A stretch of DNA of 64,000 nt, taken from Buttiauxella sp049686335. GTDB taxonomy: Bacteria; Pseudomonadota; Gammaproteobacteria; Enterobacterales; Enterobacteriaceae. A program made the position numbers and the translations under genes. This document shows positions 17,268 through 26,088 of this stretch, piece after piece; within the stretch, counting starts at the first letter, position 1; each line of letters starts with the position of its first letter. Below the pieces are notes generated by a model. It was not told where the DNA came from. It saw only the letters and a program-made list of their open reading frames with translations, and ran no database searches. The DNA lies in assembly GCF_049686335.1 (NCBI RefSeq), contig NZ_JBAVHX010000029.1, positions 60,028-124,027 on the forward strand. Reading direction: 5' to 3'.

Positions 17268-18971
17268 ATGCGCTTGTTAAATCGACTCAACCAGTTTCAG
17301 CGTTTATGGCAGCCCTCTTCCGGCGAAACACAACTCGTGACCGTCGCCGATTTGGCGGCTCGCTGTTTTTGCAGTGAACGACATGTGCGCACGCTGCTAA
17401 ATCAACTGCAAGATGCGGGTTGGTTGACCTGGCAGGCACAGTCGGGGCGAGGCAAACGAGGAACACTCACCTTTCTGGTGACGCCTGAGAGCGTTCGTTC
17501 TGGAATGATGGAACAGGTGTTGCACAAAGGTCAGCACCAGAACGCACTCGAACTGGCGCAAATCGCGCCGGAACAATTGCGCCAGTTGCTGCAACCGTTT
17601 CTCGGCGGGCAATGGCAAAATGACACGCCAACGCTGCGTATTCCCTATTACCGACCACTTGAACCCTTGCAGCCGGGATTTCTGCCTGGCCGCGCCGAAC
17701 AACATTTAGCAGGGCAAATCTTTGCCGGCCTCACCCGTTTCACCTCAAATAACCCGGCTCCGCAACCCGATCTGGCTCATCACTGGGAAGTCTCCGAAGA
17801 CGGTCTGAACTGGTACTTTTTTATTCGCTCCACGCTTCACTGGCATAATGGCGAACCGGTAGAAACCGCGCAGCTACAGCAACGGTTAATGATGCTGCTG
17901 GCACTCCCGGCGATGCGACGTTTGTTCGTCAGCGTAAAGCGCATTGAGCTTGCCCATACACAGTGCATCCGTTTCGTGCTGCATAGCCCCGATTACTGGC
18001 TGGCTCACCGGCTGGCAAGTTATTGCAGCCGCCTGGCGCATCCTGAAGATTCGCAAATTGGCTGCGGGCCATTTCGCATCAATAGCTTTAAAGAGAATCT
18101 GGTGCGAATCGAAAGTTTTGAGTCCTGGCATCTCGGCCATCCGCTTCTCAAAGCAGTGGAATACTGGATAACCCCGCAACTGTTCGATACCGAACTGGGT
18201 ACCAGTTGCCGCCACCCGGTGCAAATTGCCATTGGTCAGAAGGATGAACTGGTGCATCTGCGCCCCGTCAGCAATAGCATCAGCCTCGGTTTTTGTTATC
18301 TGGCGGTGAAACAGAACCGGAGTTTGTCCCCTGAGCAGGCACGCTATCTGATGCAGATAATCCACCAGCAACAGCTGATCGCCAGCCTGCCCGTCGATGA
18401 ATCGCTGATCATGCCAAGCGTTGATATGATCCCCGGCTGGAAAATACCGGAGTGGACAAAATGTGAGGCGGTGACACTCCCGCAGCAGTTAACGCTGCTT
18501 TACCATTTGCCGGTTGAATTGCACGTGATGGCGCAACAGTTGAAAACTTATCTTGCGGTTTTAGGTTGTGAATTAACGCTAATTTTCCACGACGCAAAAA
18601 ACTGGACCGGCTGTGAAGCATTAGCAGAAGCCGATTTAATGATGGGCGACCGGTTAATTGGTGAGGCGCCGGTTTATACGCTGGAGCAGTGGTTACGCAG
18701 CGATGTGCTGTGGCCTGCGGTTCTCACCGAAAGTCAGTTCACACATTTGCAAGCGACACTCGATACCGTACAAATCCACCCCGATGAAAACACCCGCAGT
18801 ACCGGTTTGCAGGAAGTGTTCAGCGCATTAATGTGCGATGCCATCGTGTCGCCACTGTTTAATTATCGTTACCAAATCAGCGCGCCACCTGGTGTAAATG
18901 GCATAGAACTCAACGCATGGGGTTGGTTCGATTTTACCCAGGCCTGGTTACCGCCACCGACGATGATGTGA
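17268..18971 (+). CDS. ybaE: SgrR-family regulator YbaE
   Basis: The 567 residues comprise an N-terminal SgrR-type winged helix (about 1-115, with CFCSERHVRTLLNQLQDAGWL). A periplasmic binding protein-like domain of the SBP_bac_5 type follows (about 160-565), used here as an intracellular ligand sensor. The start MRLLNRLNQFQRLWQP at 17268 matches E. coli YbaE, and an upstream in-frame codon at 17250 is not needed. It lies just before queC, a conserved order. The ligand and targets are unknown. Confidence 0.93.
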   Translation: MRLLNRLNQFQRLWQPSSGETQLVTVADLAARCFCSERHVRTLLNQLQDAGWLTWQAQSGRGKRGTLTFLVTPESVRSGMMEQVLHKGQHQNALELAQIAPEQLRQLLQPFLGGQWQNDTPTLRIPYYRPLEPLQPGFLPGRAEQHLAGQIFAGLTRFTSNNPAPQPDLAHHWEVSEDGLNWYFFIRSTLHWHNGEPVETAQLQQRLMMLLALPAMRRLFVSVKRIELAHTQCIRFVLHSPDYWLAHRLASYCSRLAHPEDSQIGCGPFRINSFKENLVRIESFESWHLGHPLLKAVEYWITPQLFDTELGTSCRHPVQIAIGQKDELVHLRPVSNSISLGFCYLAVKQNRSLSPEQARYLMQIIHQQQLIASLPVDESLIMPSVDMIPGWKIPEWTKCEAVTLPQQLTLLYHLPVELHVMAQQLKTYLAVLGCELTLIFHDAKNWTGCEALAEADLMMGDRLIGEAPVYTLEQWLRSDVLWPAVLTESQFTHLQATLDTVQIHPDENTRSTGLQEVFSALMCDAIVSPLFNYRYQISAPPGVNGIELNAWGWFDFTQAWLPPPTMM

Positions 18972-19052
18972 AAACGATGGCGTGAAGAAGCTGGGCAGCC
19001 ATACGGCCCACGCGTTACCATATATTTTTTACGATATTGACCAGGAATACTC

Positions 19053-19748
19053 ATGAAACGTGCAGTTGTCGTCTTTAGTGGTGGCCAGGACTCCACAACC
19101 TGCCTGATTCAGGCTTTAGAACAGTATGATGAAGTCCACTGTGTGACGTTTGATTATGGCCAGCGCCACCGTGCTGAGATTGACGTTGCCCGTGAACTTG
19201 CGCTGAAACTGGGTGCGCGAGCCCATAAAGTCCTTGATGTCACCTTACTCAACGAGTTGGCCGTCAGCAGCCTGACGCGCGATAGCATTCCTGTGCCTAA
19301 TTACGATCCGTCAGAAAATGGTATTCCAAGCACCTTCGTACCAGGTCGCAATATTCTGTTCCTGACACTGACCGCGATTTATGCCTACCAGGTTGAAGCC
19401 GAAGCCGTGATTACCGGCGTGTGCGAGACAGACTTCTCAGGTTATCCGGATTGCCGCGATGAGTTCGTGAAAGCCCTGAATCACGCAGTCAGCCTCGGAA
19501 TGGGCCGTGACGTTCGTTTTGAAACACCACTGATGTGGCTGGATAAAGCTGAAACCTGGGCGCTGGCAGATTACTGGCAGCAACTGGATCTGGTGCGTGA
19601 AGAAACTCTGACCTGTTACAACGGCATTCAGGGCGATGGCTGTGGTGAATGTGCTGCCTGTAACCTTCGTGCTAACGGGCTAAACCATTACCTGGCAGAT
19701 AAACCTGCGGTAATGGCAGCCATGAAAAAGAAGACCGGGCTTAAGTAA
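19053..19748 (+). CDS. queC: 7-cyano-7-deazaguanine synthase QueC
   Basis: This 231-residue enzyme makes preQ0 from 7-carboxy-7-deazaguanine, ammonia and ATP in queuosine synthesis. It has the PP-loop FSGGQDSTTCL (residues 8-18) and a zinc site from cysteines in CYNGIQGDGCGECAACN near the C-terminus. Two later queuosine genes, tgt and queA, are also in this window, 40 kb away. Its stop is followed by the hairpin GGCGTGGTTTTGCCACGCC (19755-19773), a possible weak terminator. Confidence 0.97.
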   Translation: MKRAVVVFSGGQDSTTCLIQALEQYDEVHCVTFDYGQRHRAEIDVARELALKLGARAHKVLDVTLLNELAVSSLTRDSIPVPNYDPSENGIPSTFVPGRNILFLTLTAIYAYQVEAEAVITGVCETDFSGYPDCRDEFVKALNHAVSLGMGRDVRFETPLMWLDKAETWALADYWQQLDLVREETLTCYNGIQGDGCGECAACNLRANGLNHYLADKPAVMAAMKKKTGLK

Positions 19749-19781
19749 TTCAGCGGGCGTGGTTTTGCCACGCCTAATCGG

Positions 19782-20180
19782 TTACTCCATCATCTGCACC
19801 AACTTCTCGCGCAATTCTCCTTCCAGCGGAACCGACTTCTGCGTCTTCAAATCGATACACACGAATGTCAGCAGAGCATCTGCCACAATCTCACCTTCAG
19901 GCTCAAGTTTAACAATCTGACTTAACACACCGCTTTTACCGTTGAGTTGCTGCAAACTGCTTTCGATGCGGAGCACATCCCCAAGGACTGCCGGACGGCG
20001 ATAGTTAATATTGATATTCACCACGATGAACGCGATGTTGTTGTCCGTCATCCACTGGAAACCAGCCGCGTTTTCCAGCCCTTCCCATCGAGCTTCTTCG
20101 AGGAACTCAAGGTAGCGGGCATTGTTAACATGCTGATAGAAATCAAGATGGTAACCCCGAACTTTGATTTGTGTTTGCAT
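19782..20180 (-). CDS. tesC: Long-chain acyl-CoA thioesterase TesC (FadM, YbaW)
   Basis: This 132-residue hot-dog fold thioesterase has the 4-hydroxybenzoyl-CoA thioesterase-type active site YHLDFYQHVNNARYLEFLEEAR, with the catalytic Asp at residue 13. In E. coli it removes conjugated acyl-CoA during oleate beta-oxidation and is repressed by FadR. It is convergent with queC. I did not find a convincing FadR site before it. Confidence 0.95.
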   Translation of the reverse strand: MQTQIKVRGYHLDFYQHVNNARYLEFLEEARWEGLENAAGFQWMTDNNIAFIVVNININYRRPAVLGDVLRIESSLQQLNGKSGVLSQIVKLEPEGEIVADALLTFVCIDLKTQKSVPLEGELREKLVQMME

Positions 20181-20304
20181 AGCGCTAAAACCCTATTTTT
20201 AGTTTTGATCATCAGGTGAGGTAAACAGGCCACACCCAAACTGGTATGACCTGTGATTTAGCATAGCAAGTTTTTTACCGTATGCGAGGTACTGGCAAGA
20301 AGCG

Positions 20305-20682
20305 TTACAGCTTAATGTGAGACAGATTGCGTTCTACCAATGCGCTGCCAATCCCTGGCACCTCTTGCAATTGCTCAAGCGCTTTGAATGGACCGTACTC
20401 TTCACGGTAGCTCACAATCGACTGAGCTTTTTTAAGTCCCACACCATTCATCGCCTGCGCCAGAGCTTCTGCACTGGCAGTGTTAATACTCACCACGCCA
20501 TCGTCAGCATCGCTTTGCTTTACCGTCGTGACGGGTGTGGCTGGGGTTTTATTAATCGGTTGAACAGCGGTCTCATTCTTGACGACCGCTGGGGCAGCGG
20601 TTGCCAGTGAACATGCGCTGGCACCGATCAGTGTTACGGCGATGCAGACTGTTTTTATTCCACTTTTGATTCCTGGTTTCAT
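20305..20682 (-). CDS. ybaV: ComEA-like helix-hairpin-helix protein YbaV
   Basis: This exported protein of 125 residues begins with a signal peptide (MKPGIKSGIKTVCIAVTLIGASACSLATAAP), continues with a polar linker, and ends in a tandem helix-hairpin-helix DNA-binding domain (INTASAEALAQAMNGVGLKKAQ and LQEVPGIGSALVE). It resembles the DNA-binding domain of competence protein ComEA and may bind DNA in the periplasm. The Cys in ASAC leaves open a lipoprotein form. The ATG at 20682 follows AAGGAGG; the longer frame upstream is rejected. Confidence 0.92.
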   Translation of the reverse strand: MKPGIKSGIKTVCIAVTLIGASACSLATAAPAVVKNETAVQPINKTPATPVTTVKQSDADDGVVSINTASAEALAQAMNGVGLKKAQSIVSYREEYGPFKALEQLQEVPGIGSALVERNLSHIKL

Positions 20683-20763
20683 GCTGTTCCTCCTTGTGTG
20701 TTGACAGCAAAGCCACCTTAACGGGAGAAAAAAACACAAACAAATGGCAATCCTCAAATGTGG

Positions 20764-20787
20764 AAAAGGCCGCGAAAGCGGCCTTTG
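20764..20787 (-). terminator. Terminator of ppiD
   Basis: On the minus strand AAAGGCCGC, loop TTTC, and GCGGCCTTT form a strong stem ending in U-rich sequence, 47 bases after the ppiD stop. Confidence 0.85.
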
Positions 20788-20833
20788 AATGTTGCAGAGC
20801 GTTGCATCTGAGTGCGAGCAACGCCGAAGAACG

Positions 20834-22705
20834 TTACTGCTGTTCGATGCTGTCGCCCATCTTAATTTTCGCTTCTTTGCGCAGATTGGTCATCAGCGCT
20901 TCGAAAGCAATTTGGGCATTGTTCTGGGTAATACCCTGAACCATCGCTTTTTTCTGGTCTGCTGGCATATCGCCGGCTTTAACTTCATCCACCGCTAACA
21001 GAACAACGTTACCTTGCATGTCGTTCGCCACGCCGAAGGAAGGCTTGTCTTTAGACGGTAAAGGCAGAGTGAAAGCCGCCTGACTGATTGGATCCTGCCC
21101 AGTGCGAGCCAGTGTTTTTGCAGCACCGAAGCTCAAGCCTGCGGCTTTCATCGCTTCATCACCTTTGCCAAGCTTCAGCGCGTTCAGGAGTTTGTCAGCA
21201 TCCAGCTTCGCTTGTTGCTCAGCTTTCTGATGTTTAACCTGCGCGATAACCTGCTCACGAACTTCCGCTAATGGCTTAATAGCTTCAGCTTTATGTTCTG
21301 CTACACGCACTACGAATGCACGGTCACCATCAACAGTGATGATGTCGGAGTTGCTACCAGGTGTGCCATTAGCACCGACCAGACCGCCATTGAAAATAGC
21401 ATCTGTAACCGGTTTGAAGTTCAGCTCAGCAGGCACGTTGTCGTGACCAAACCAGGCTGTCTCAACCGCTTTAACACCCGCAACTTTTTCAGCACTTGCC
21501 AGAGATTCGTTATCGTTGCTTGCCGCGTCACTCACCTTCTGTTGCAGCGCATAGTAAGCATCAACCGCTTTCTCTTGTTTCACTTTCGCAGCAATCGCGT
21601 CTTTAACGTCAGACAACGGTTTGGTTTGAGCAGGCGTCACATCATCAAGACGAACCACCAGGAAACCAACAGAAGATTTGATCACGCCAGAAAGTTGACC
21701 TTTCTCTTTCAGACCGGCGCTTTTCAGCTCGTCCGGTGTCGTGCCAGGCTCCAGCCAACCCATGTCACCACCCTGGCGCGCAGAGATGATGTCAGCAGAT
21801 TTTTCTTTAGCCAGTGCAGCAAAGTCAGCACCTTTGTTCAGCTCATCAAGAATCGCTTTAGCTTCGGCTTCAGTTTTGGTTTGAATTACACTGTAGCGGT
21901 TACGCTGAGGCTGAGTGAACTCATCCTGATGTTGGTCATAATAAGACTGGATATCAGCATCTGCCACTTCAACATTCTGAGACGCTGCATCAAGCATGAT
22001 GTAGCTGACACGGTATTGCTCAGGGGCGATGTAGTTGTTTTTGTTCTGCTCGTAGCTGGAGTTAATTTCCTGCTCGGTAACTTCTTGTTTTGCAGCCAGT
22101 GCGTTCACATCAATTGTGGCTTCACGAACCACACGCTGCTGTGACACCAGCGCGGCCAGCGCATCAGTTTCACCGCTCAACATGAAATCAGTGCCAACAA
22201 CGGCATTAATCAGTTGCTGAGTGGTCAGTTGATTGCGAAGTGCCTGTGCGTACTGATCGGGTGTCATCCCCATATTGTTGAGGATCGAGGTATAACGCGC
22301 GTTATCAAACTTGCCGTTGTTCTGGAATGCCGGTTCTTTAAAGATGGCTTGTTTGATTTGTTCGTCGCTGATGCCCAGGCCAAGGTGTTTGGCGTATTGA
22401 TCCATCAACGCTTCATCAACCATGCGTGACAGCACTTGCTGGCGCATCTGCTTCATATAGCCTTCGTTGCCTGCCAGTACAGAGAACTGTTCGCCCAGTT
22501 GTTGCTGCTGGCGATTACGCTCGCTTGCAACGGCGTTCTCATACTGACCACGGCTAATTTCTTGACCATTCACTTTTGCGGCATAGTTGGCGCTACCGCC
22601 AATCAGGTAGCCACTCACGCCAGTCAAAATGAATGACACGATAATGATGCCGAAAATTATCTTGATTACGAGGCTGTTTGCCGCCGTACGTAAATTGTCC
22701 ATCAT
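20834..22705 (-). CDS. ppiD: Periplasmic folding chaperone PpiD
   Basis: This 623-residue protein is anchored by one N-terminal membrane helix (about 14-36, LVIKIIFGIIIVSFILTGV) with the rest in the periplasm. A SurA-like N-terminal helical region is followed by a parvulin domain (about 265-360, RNRYSVIQTKTEAEAKA to SVGFLVVRLDD) and a C-terminal chaperone part. It works at the SecYEG exit with YfgM. The start MMDNLRTAANS at 22705 matches E. coli. Gene order lon-hupB-ppiD is conserved. Confidence 0.96.
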   Translation of the reverse strand: MMDNLRTAANSLVIKIIFGIIIVSFILTGVSGYLIGGSANYAAKVNGQEISRGQYENAVASERNRQQQQLGEQFSVLAGNEGYMKQMRQQVLSRMVDEALMDQYAKHLGLGISDEQIKQAIFKEPAFQNNGKFDNARYTSILNNMGMTPDQYAQALRNQLTTQQLINAVVGTDFMLSGETDALAALVSQQRVVREATIDVNALAAKQEVTEQEINSSYEQNKNNYIAPEQYRVSYIMLDAASQNVEVADADIQSYYDQHQDEFTQPQRNRYSVIQTKTEAEAKAILDELNKGADFAALAKEKSADIISARQGGDMGWLEPGTTPDELKSAGLKEKGQLSGVIKSSVGFLVVRLDDVTPAQTKPLSDVKDAIAAKVKQEKAVDAYYALQQKVSDAASNDNESLASAEKVAGVKAVETAWFGHDNVPAELNFKPVTDAIFNGGLVGANGTPGSNSDIITVDGDRAFVVRVAEHKAEAIKPLAEVREQVIAQVKHQKAEQQAKLDADKLLNALKLGKGDEAMKAAGLSFGAAKTLARTGQDPISQAAFTLPLPSKDKPSFGVANDMQGNVVLLAVDEVKAGDMPADQKKAMVQGITQNNAQIAFEALMTNLRKEAKIKMGDSIEQQ

Positions 22706-22867
22706 GGTGTAACAACACTCCACTGTAGTGTGAATGGTAAACCCAGCGCAGTCGCTAAATGGGCATCCCTGAATACGCGTACTGCTGTGCCGCTGCGTGC
22801 AAGCGGGTATTGTGACAAGAAAATGGGTTCAAATCATCTAACATGCGCAAAATTAGTCATTCAGCCA

Positions 22868-22895
22868 TAAAAAAAGGCACATCTATTGATGCGCC
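22868..22895 (-). terminator. Terminator of hupB
   Basis: On the minus strand GGCGCATC, loop AATA, and GATGTGCC form an 8-pair stem (one G-U) followed by seven U. Confidence 0.85.
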
Positions 22896-22942
22896 CTGAA
22901 CTAGCTTTTTGACTACCCTTGCCCTAAAAATCGGACGATAAA

Positions 22943-23215
22943 TCAGTTCACAGCTTCTTTCAGTGCTTTACCAGCACGGAAACCTGGTACTTTGGCAGCA
23001 GCGATGGTGATTTCTTTGCCAGTTTGTGGGTTACGGCCGGTACGGGCAGCACGTTCACGAACAGCAAATGTTCCAAAGCCAACCAGTGCCACGTCTTCCC
23101 CAGATTGCAGAGATTCAGTAACAGAAGCAATCACAGCGTCTAATGCACGTCCAGCCGCGGCTTTAGAAATATCAGCACCTGCGGCAATTTTGTCTATCAG
23201 TTGAGATTTATTCAC
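22943..23215 (-). CDS. hupB: DNA-binding protein HU beta subunit
   Basis: This 90-residue histone-like protein has the HU signature GFGTFAVRERAARTGRNPQTG, whose beta arm contacts the DNA minor groove, and the PGFRAGKALKEAVN end. It begins at a GTG (VNKSQLIDKI), as in E. coli, with AGAGGAAG upstream. The in-frame ATG 16 codons earlier would add a segment not found in HU. HU beta pairs with HU alpha to compact the nucleoid. It lies immediately downstream of lon. Confidence 0.98.
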   Translation of the reverse strand: MNKSQLIDKIAAGADISKAAAGRALDAVIASVTESLQSGEDVALVGFGTFAVRERAARTGRNPQTGKEITIAAAKVPGFRAGKALKEAVN

Positions 23216-23357
23216 TCTTCTCTTCCTCTCTTTATAATTTATATCGCACCAGATATCCTTCAAAGTGCGACCGCGCAGCAGTTATATCAGGCCTGTCATG
23301 CCCTTACAACACCCGTTGTGAACGACATGCATCCCCAGCGATCTAAAGTAGCCATAC

Positions 23358-23393
23358 AAAAAAAAGCTGGCAAGTGACAATTCACCCGCCAGC
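23358..23393 (-). terminator. Terminator of lon
   Basis: On the minus strand GCTGGCGGGTGA, loop ATTG, and TCACTTGCCAGC form a 12-pair stem with one mismatch, followed by eight U. Confidence 0.85.
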
Positions 23394-23426
23394 CCTGATT
23401 TTATTGACCGAATATGCGTCAGGTCA

Positions 23427-25781
23427 CTATTTTGCGGTTACAACCTGCATTCCGTAAGGCTCGTTTTGCAGTGCAAGGGCCAAAACTTCCTCAATGCGCT
23501 TAACCGGATGGATATCCAGGTCGGCGATAACGTTGTCAGGAATCTCTTCCAGGTCACGTTTATTATCATCCGGAATCAAAACAGTTTTGATGCCGCCACG
23601 GTGTGCCGCAAGCAGTTTTTCTTTCAAACCACCGATTGGCAGAACCTGACCACGCAGCGTGATTTCACCGGTCATCGCCACATCTGCACGCACAGGGTTA
23701 CCTGTCAAGCAAGATACCAGCGCGGTACACATCGCAATACCCGCGCTTGGGCCATCTTTCGGGGTTGCACCTTCTGGTACGTGAACGTGGATATCGCGTT
23801 TTTCGTAGAAATCAGCATTGATGCCCAATTTCTCTGCACGCGCACGCACCACGGTCAACGCAGCCTGGATAGATTCCTGCATAACTTCACCCAAAGAACC
23901 GGTGTAAGTCAGCTTGCCTTTGCCCGGCACACAAGCGGTTTCGATGGTCAGTAAATCACCACCGACTTCAGTCCACGCAAGGCCAGTAACCTGCCCTACA
24001 CGGTTTTCGCTATCTGCACGGCCATAGTCAAAGCGTTGCACGCCAAGGAAATCTTTCAGGTTGTCACCGTCGATTTCGATATGTTTGAGCGTTTTGTCCA
24101 GCAGCAGTTGTTTAACCGCTTTACGGCACAGTTTGGAAATTTCACGCTCAAGGCTACGAACACCCGCTTCACGCGTGTAGTAACGAATGATGCCAGTAAT
24201 AGCGCTATCGTGAACCGTGATTTCACCTTTCTTCAAGGCGTTACGTTCGATTTGCTTCGTCAACAAGTGCTGTTTAGCAATGTTCAGTTTTTCGTCTTCG
24301 GTGTAACCGGACAGACGAATCACTTCCATACGATCCAACAGCGGTGCCGGGATGTTCATGGAGTTAGACGTTGCAACGAACATAACGTCGCTCAGATCGT
24401 AATCCACTTCCAGATAGTGGTCGTTGAACGCCACGTTCTGTTCTGGATCAAGAACTTCCAGAAGTGCTGATGCCGGATCGCCACGCATGTCTGAGGACAT
24501 TTTATCGATTTCATCCAACAGGAATAATGGGTTTTTAACACCCACTTTCGCCATTTTCTGAATCAATTTGCCTGGCATGGAACCGATATAAGTACGACGG
24601 TGACCACGAATTTCCGCTTCATCACGCACGCCGCCCAACGCCATCCGCACGTATTTACGCCCAGTCGCTTTTGCGATGGACTGGCCCAGTGAGGTTTTAC
24701 CTACACCTGGAGGCCCAACCAGGCACAGAATTGGCCCTTTGAGCTTGTTTACGCGGCTCTGGACTGCGAGGTATTCCAGGATACGATCTTTCACGCGCTC
24801 AAGGCCGTAATGATCGGTATCGAGGACTTCCTGCGCCTGACGCAGATCTTTTTTCACTTTGCTGCGCGCATTCCACGGCACCTGCACCATCCAATCGATG
24901 TAACCACGTACCACGGTTGCTTCCGCAGACATAGGCGACATCATTTTCAGTTTTTGCAGTTCCGCTTCGGTTTTTTCACGCGCTTCTTTTGGCATTTTAG
25001 CCGCATCGATTTTGCGTTTTAGCGCTTCGTTTTCGTCCGGAGCGTCGTCCATTTCGCCGAGTTCTTTCTGAATCGCTTTCATTTGCTCATTCAGATAGTA
25101 CTCACGCTGGCTTTTTTCCATCTGCTTTTTAACGCGGTTGCGAATGCGCTTCTCAACCTGCAGCAGATCGATTTCTGACTCCATCATAGCCATCAGATAT
25201 TCAAGACGTTCGTTAATATCGGACATCTCAAGAACGGACTGTTTGTCAGTCAGTTTTAATGGCATATGTGCAGCGATGGTGTCGGCCAGACGAGCAGGAT
25301 CGTCAATGCTGTTCAGTGAAGTCAGCACTTCTGGCGGGATTTTTTTGTTCAGTTTGATATAGCCTTCAAACTGATTAATCGCGGTGCGCACCAGCACTTC
25401 CTGTTCGCGCTCTTCGATAGCTGGCGAATTCAGGTACTCAGCCTGCGCTGAGAAATGGTCACCGTTGTCAGAAAGCGTAGTAATACGTGCACGCTGTAAA
25501 CCTTCAACCAGCACTTTGACGGTGCCGTCTGGCAGTTTCAGCATTTGCAAGATGGATGCGACGGTACCCACTGAGAACAGGTCATTTACACCTGGCTCAT
25601 CTGTCGAGGCTTCTTTCTGTGCCACCAGCATGATTTTTTTATCATGATCCATGGCCGCTTCCAGGCAACGAATGGATTTTTCTCGCCCGACAAACAGTGG
25701 AATTACCATGTGCGGATAAACCACCACATCGCGCAACGGCAATACGGGGATTTCAATGCGTTCAGAACGCTCAGGATTCAT
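23427..25781 (-). CDS. lon: ATP-dependent serine protease Lon
   Basis: This 784-residue hexameric AAA+ protease has an N-terminal substrate domain (about 10-305), Walker A GPPGVGKTSL (about 356), Walker B FLLDEIDK, and a C-terminal protease domain. The Ser-Lys dyad lies in KDGPSAGIAM (Ser679 by length match) and GGLKEKLLAA (Lys722). It degrades misfolded and regulatory proteins. The start matches E. coli and has GAGAGAGCTC upstream. The heat-shock promoter lies about 205-230 bases upstream, with an ERIC element in the leader between. Confidence 0.98.
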   Translation of the reverse strand: MNPERSERIEIPVLPLRDVVVYPHMVIPLFVGREKSIRCLEAAMDHDKKIMLVAQKEASTDEPGVNDLFSVGTVASILQMLKLPDGTVKVLVEGLQRARITTLSDNGDHFSAQAEYLNSPAIEEREQEVLVRTAINQFEGYIKLNKKIPPEVLTSLNSIDDPARLADTIAAHMPLKLTDKQSVLEMSDINERLEYLMAMMESEIDLLQVEKRIRNRVKKQMEKSQREYYLNEQMKAIQKELGEMDDAPDENEALKRKIDAAKMPKEAREKTEAELQKLKMMSPMSAEATVVRGYIDWMVQVPWNARSKVKKDLRQAQEVLDTDHYGLERVKDRILEYLAVQSRVNKLKGPILCLVGPPGVGKTSLGQSIAKATGRKYVRMALGGVRDEAEIRGHRRTYIGSMPGKLIQKMAKVGVKNPLFLLDEIDKMSSDMRGDPASALLEVLDPEQNVAFNDHYLEVDYDLSDVMFVATSNSMNIPAPLLDRMEVIRLSGYTEDEKLNIAKQHLLTKQIERNALKKGEITVHDSAITGIIRYYTREAGVRSLEREISKLCRKAVKQLLLDKTLKHIEIDGDNLKDFLGVQRFDYGRADSENRVGQVTGLAWTEVGGDLLTIETACVPGKGKLTYTGSLGEVMQESIQAALTVVRARAEKLGINADFYEKRDIHVHVPEGATPKDGPSAGIAMCTALVSCLTGNPVRADVAMTGEITLRGQVLPIGGLKEKLLAAHRGGIKTVLIPDDNKRDLEEIPDNVIADLDIHPVKRIEEVLALALQNEPYGMQVVTAK

Positions 25782-25831
25782 AGAGCTCTCTCTTAGTTAA
25801 GGTCCGCCTGGTGATGGGGCGATGCCTCAGT

Positions 25832-25958
25832 CTATATTCTAAATCATTCAAAATGCAGGAAGGCGACAATGCCACGAATCTCCAGGAGCATAGTTGACTA
25901 TGTGACTGGAGTAAGTGGCTGCAGTCAACGCACCTGCGGTTTGAAGGATGACGAATAT
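25832..25958. repeat. ERIC element in the lon leader
   Basis: This 127-base imperfect palindrome has the ERIC core: CTCCAGGAGCATAGTTGACT and ATGTGACTGGAGTAAGTG correspond to the ERIC-PCR primer regions, diverged by several bases. The ends are TATATTCTAAATCATTC and CTTTGAAGGATGACGAATAT-like. It lies between the sigma-32 promoter of lon and its ribosome site, so it should be transcribed. The flanks (CATATACTGAC and CTAAGAGAGAGCTCT) match the E. coli lon leader, which lacks the insert. Confidence 0.85.
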
Positions 25959-25984
25959 CATGACATCACCAACAAGTAAGTCAG

Positions 25985-26014
25985 TATATGGGGATGTTTC
26001 CCGAGCATTCAATG
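25985..26014 (-). promoter_or_regulatory. Sigma-32 heat-shock promoter of lon
   Basis: On the minus strand CATTGAATG (26006-26014) and CCCCATATA (25985-25993) have the RpoH layout. The sequence around them (GGGAAACATCCCCATATACTGAC) is almost the same as the mapped E. coli lon promoter. Confidence 0.9.
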
Positions 26015-26033
26015 CCAGGAATGAAGGAAAAAC

Positions 26034-26060
26034 AAAAGGGGGATATAAATCCCCCTTTTT
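26034..26060 (-). terminator. Terminator of clpX
   Basis: On the minus strand AAAAGGGGGAT, loop TTAT, and ATCCCCCTTTT form a strong stem followed by GTTTTT, 29 bases after the clpX stop. Confidence 0.85.
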
Positions 26061-26088
26061 ATACTAACTGACTGGTTATTTTGGCGAA

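Noticed and set aside
21293..22144. 283-codon plus-strand frame
   Set aside because: Antisense to ppiD, with no ribosome site or recognisable motif.
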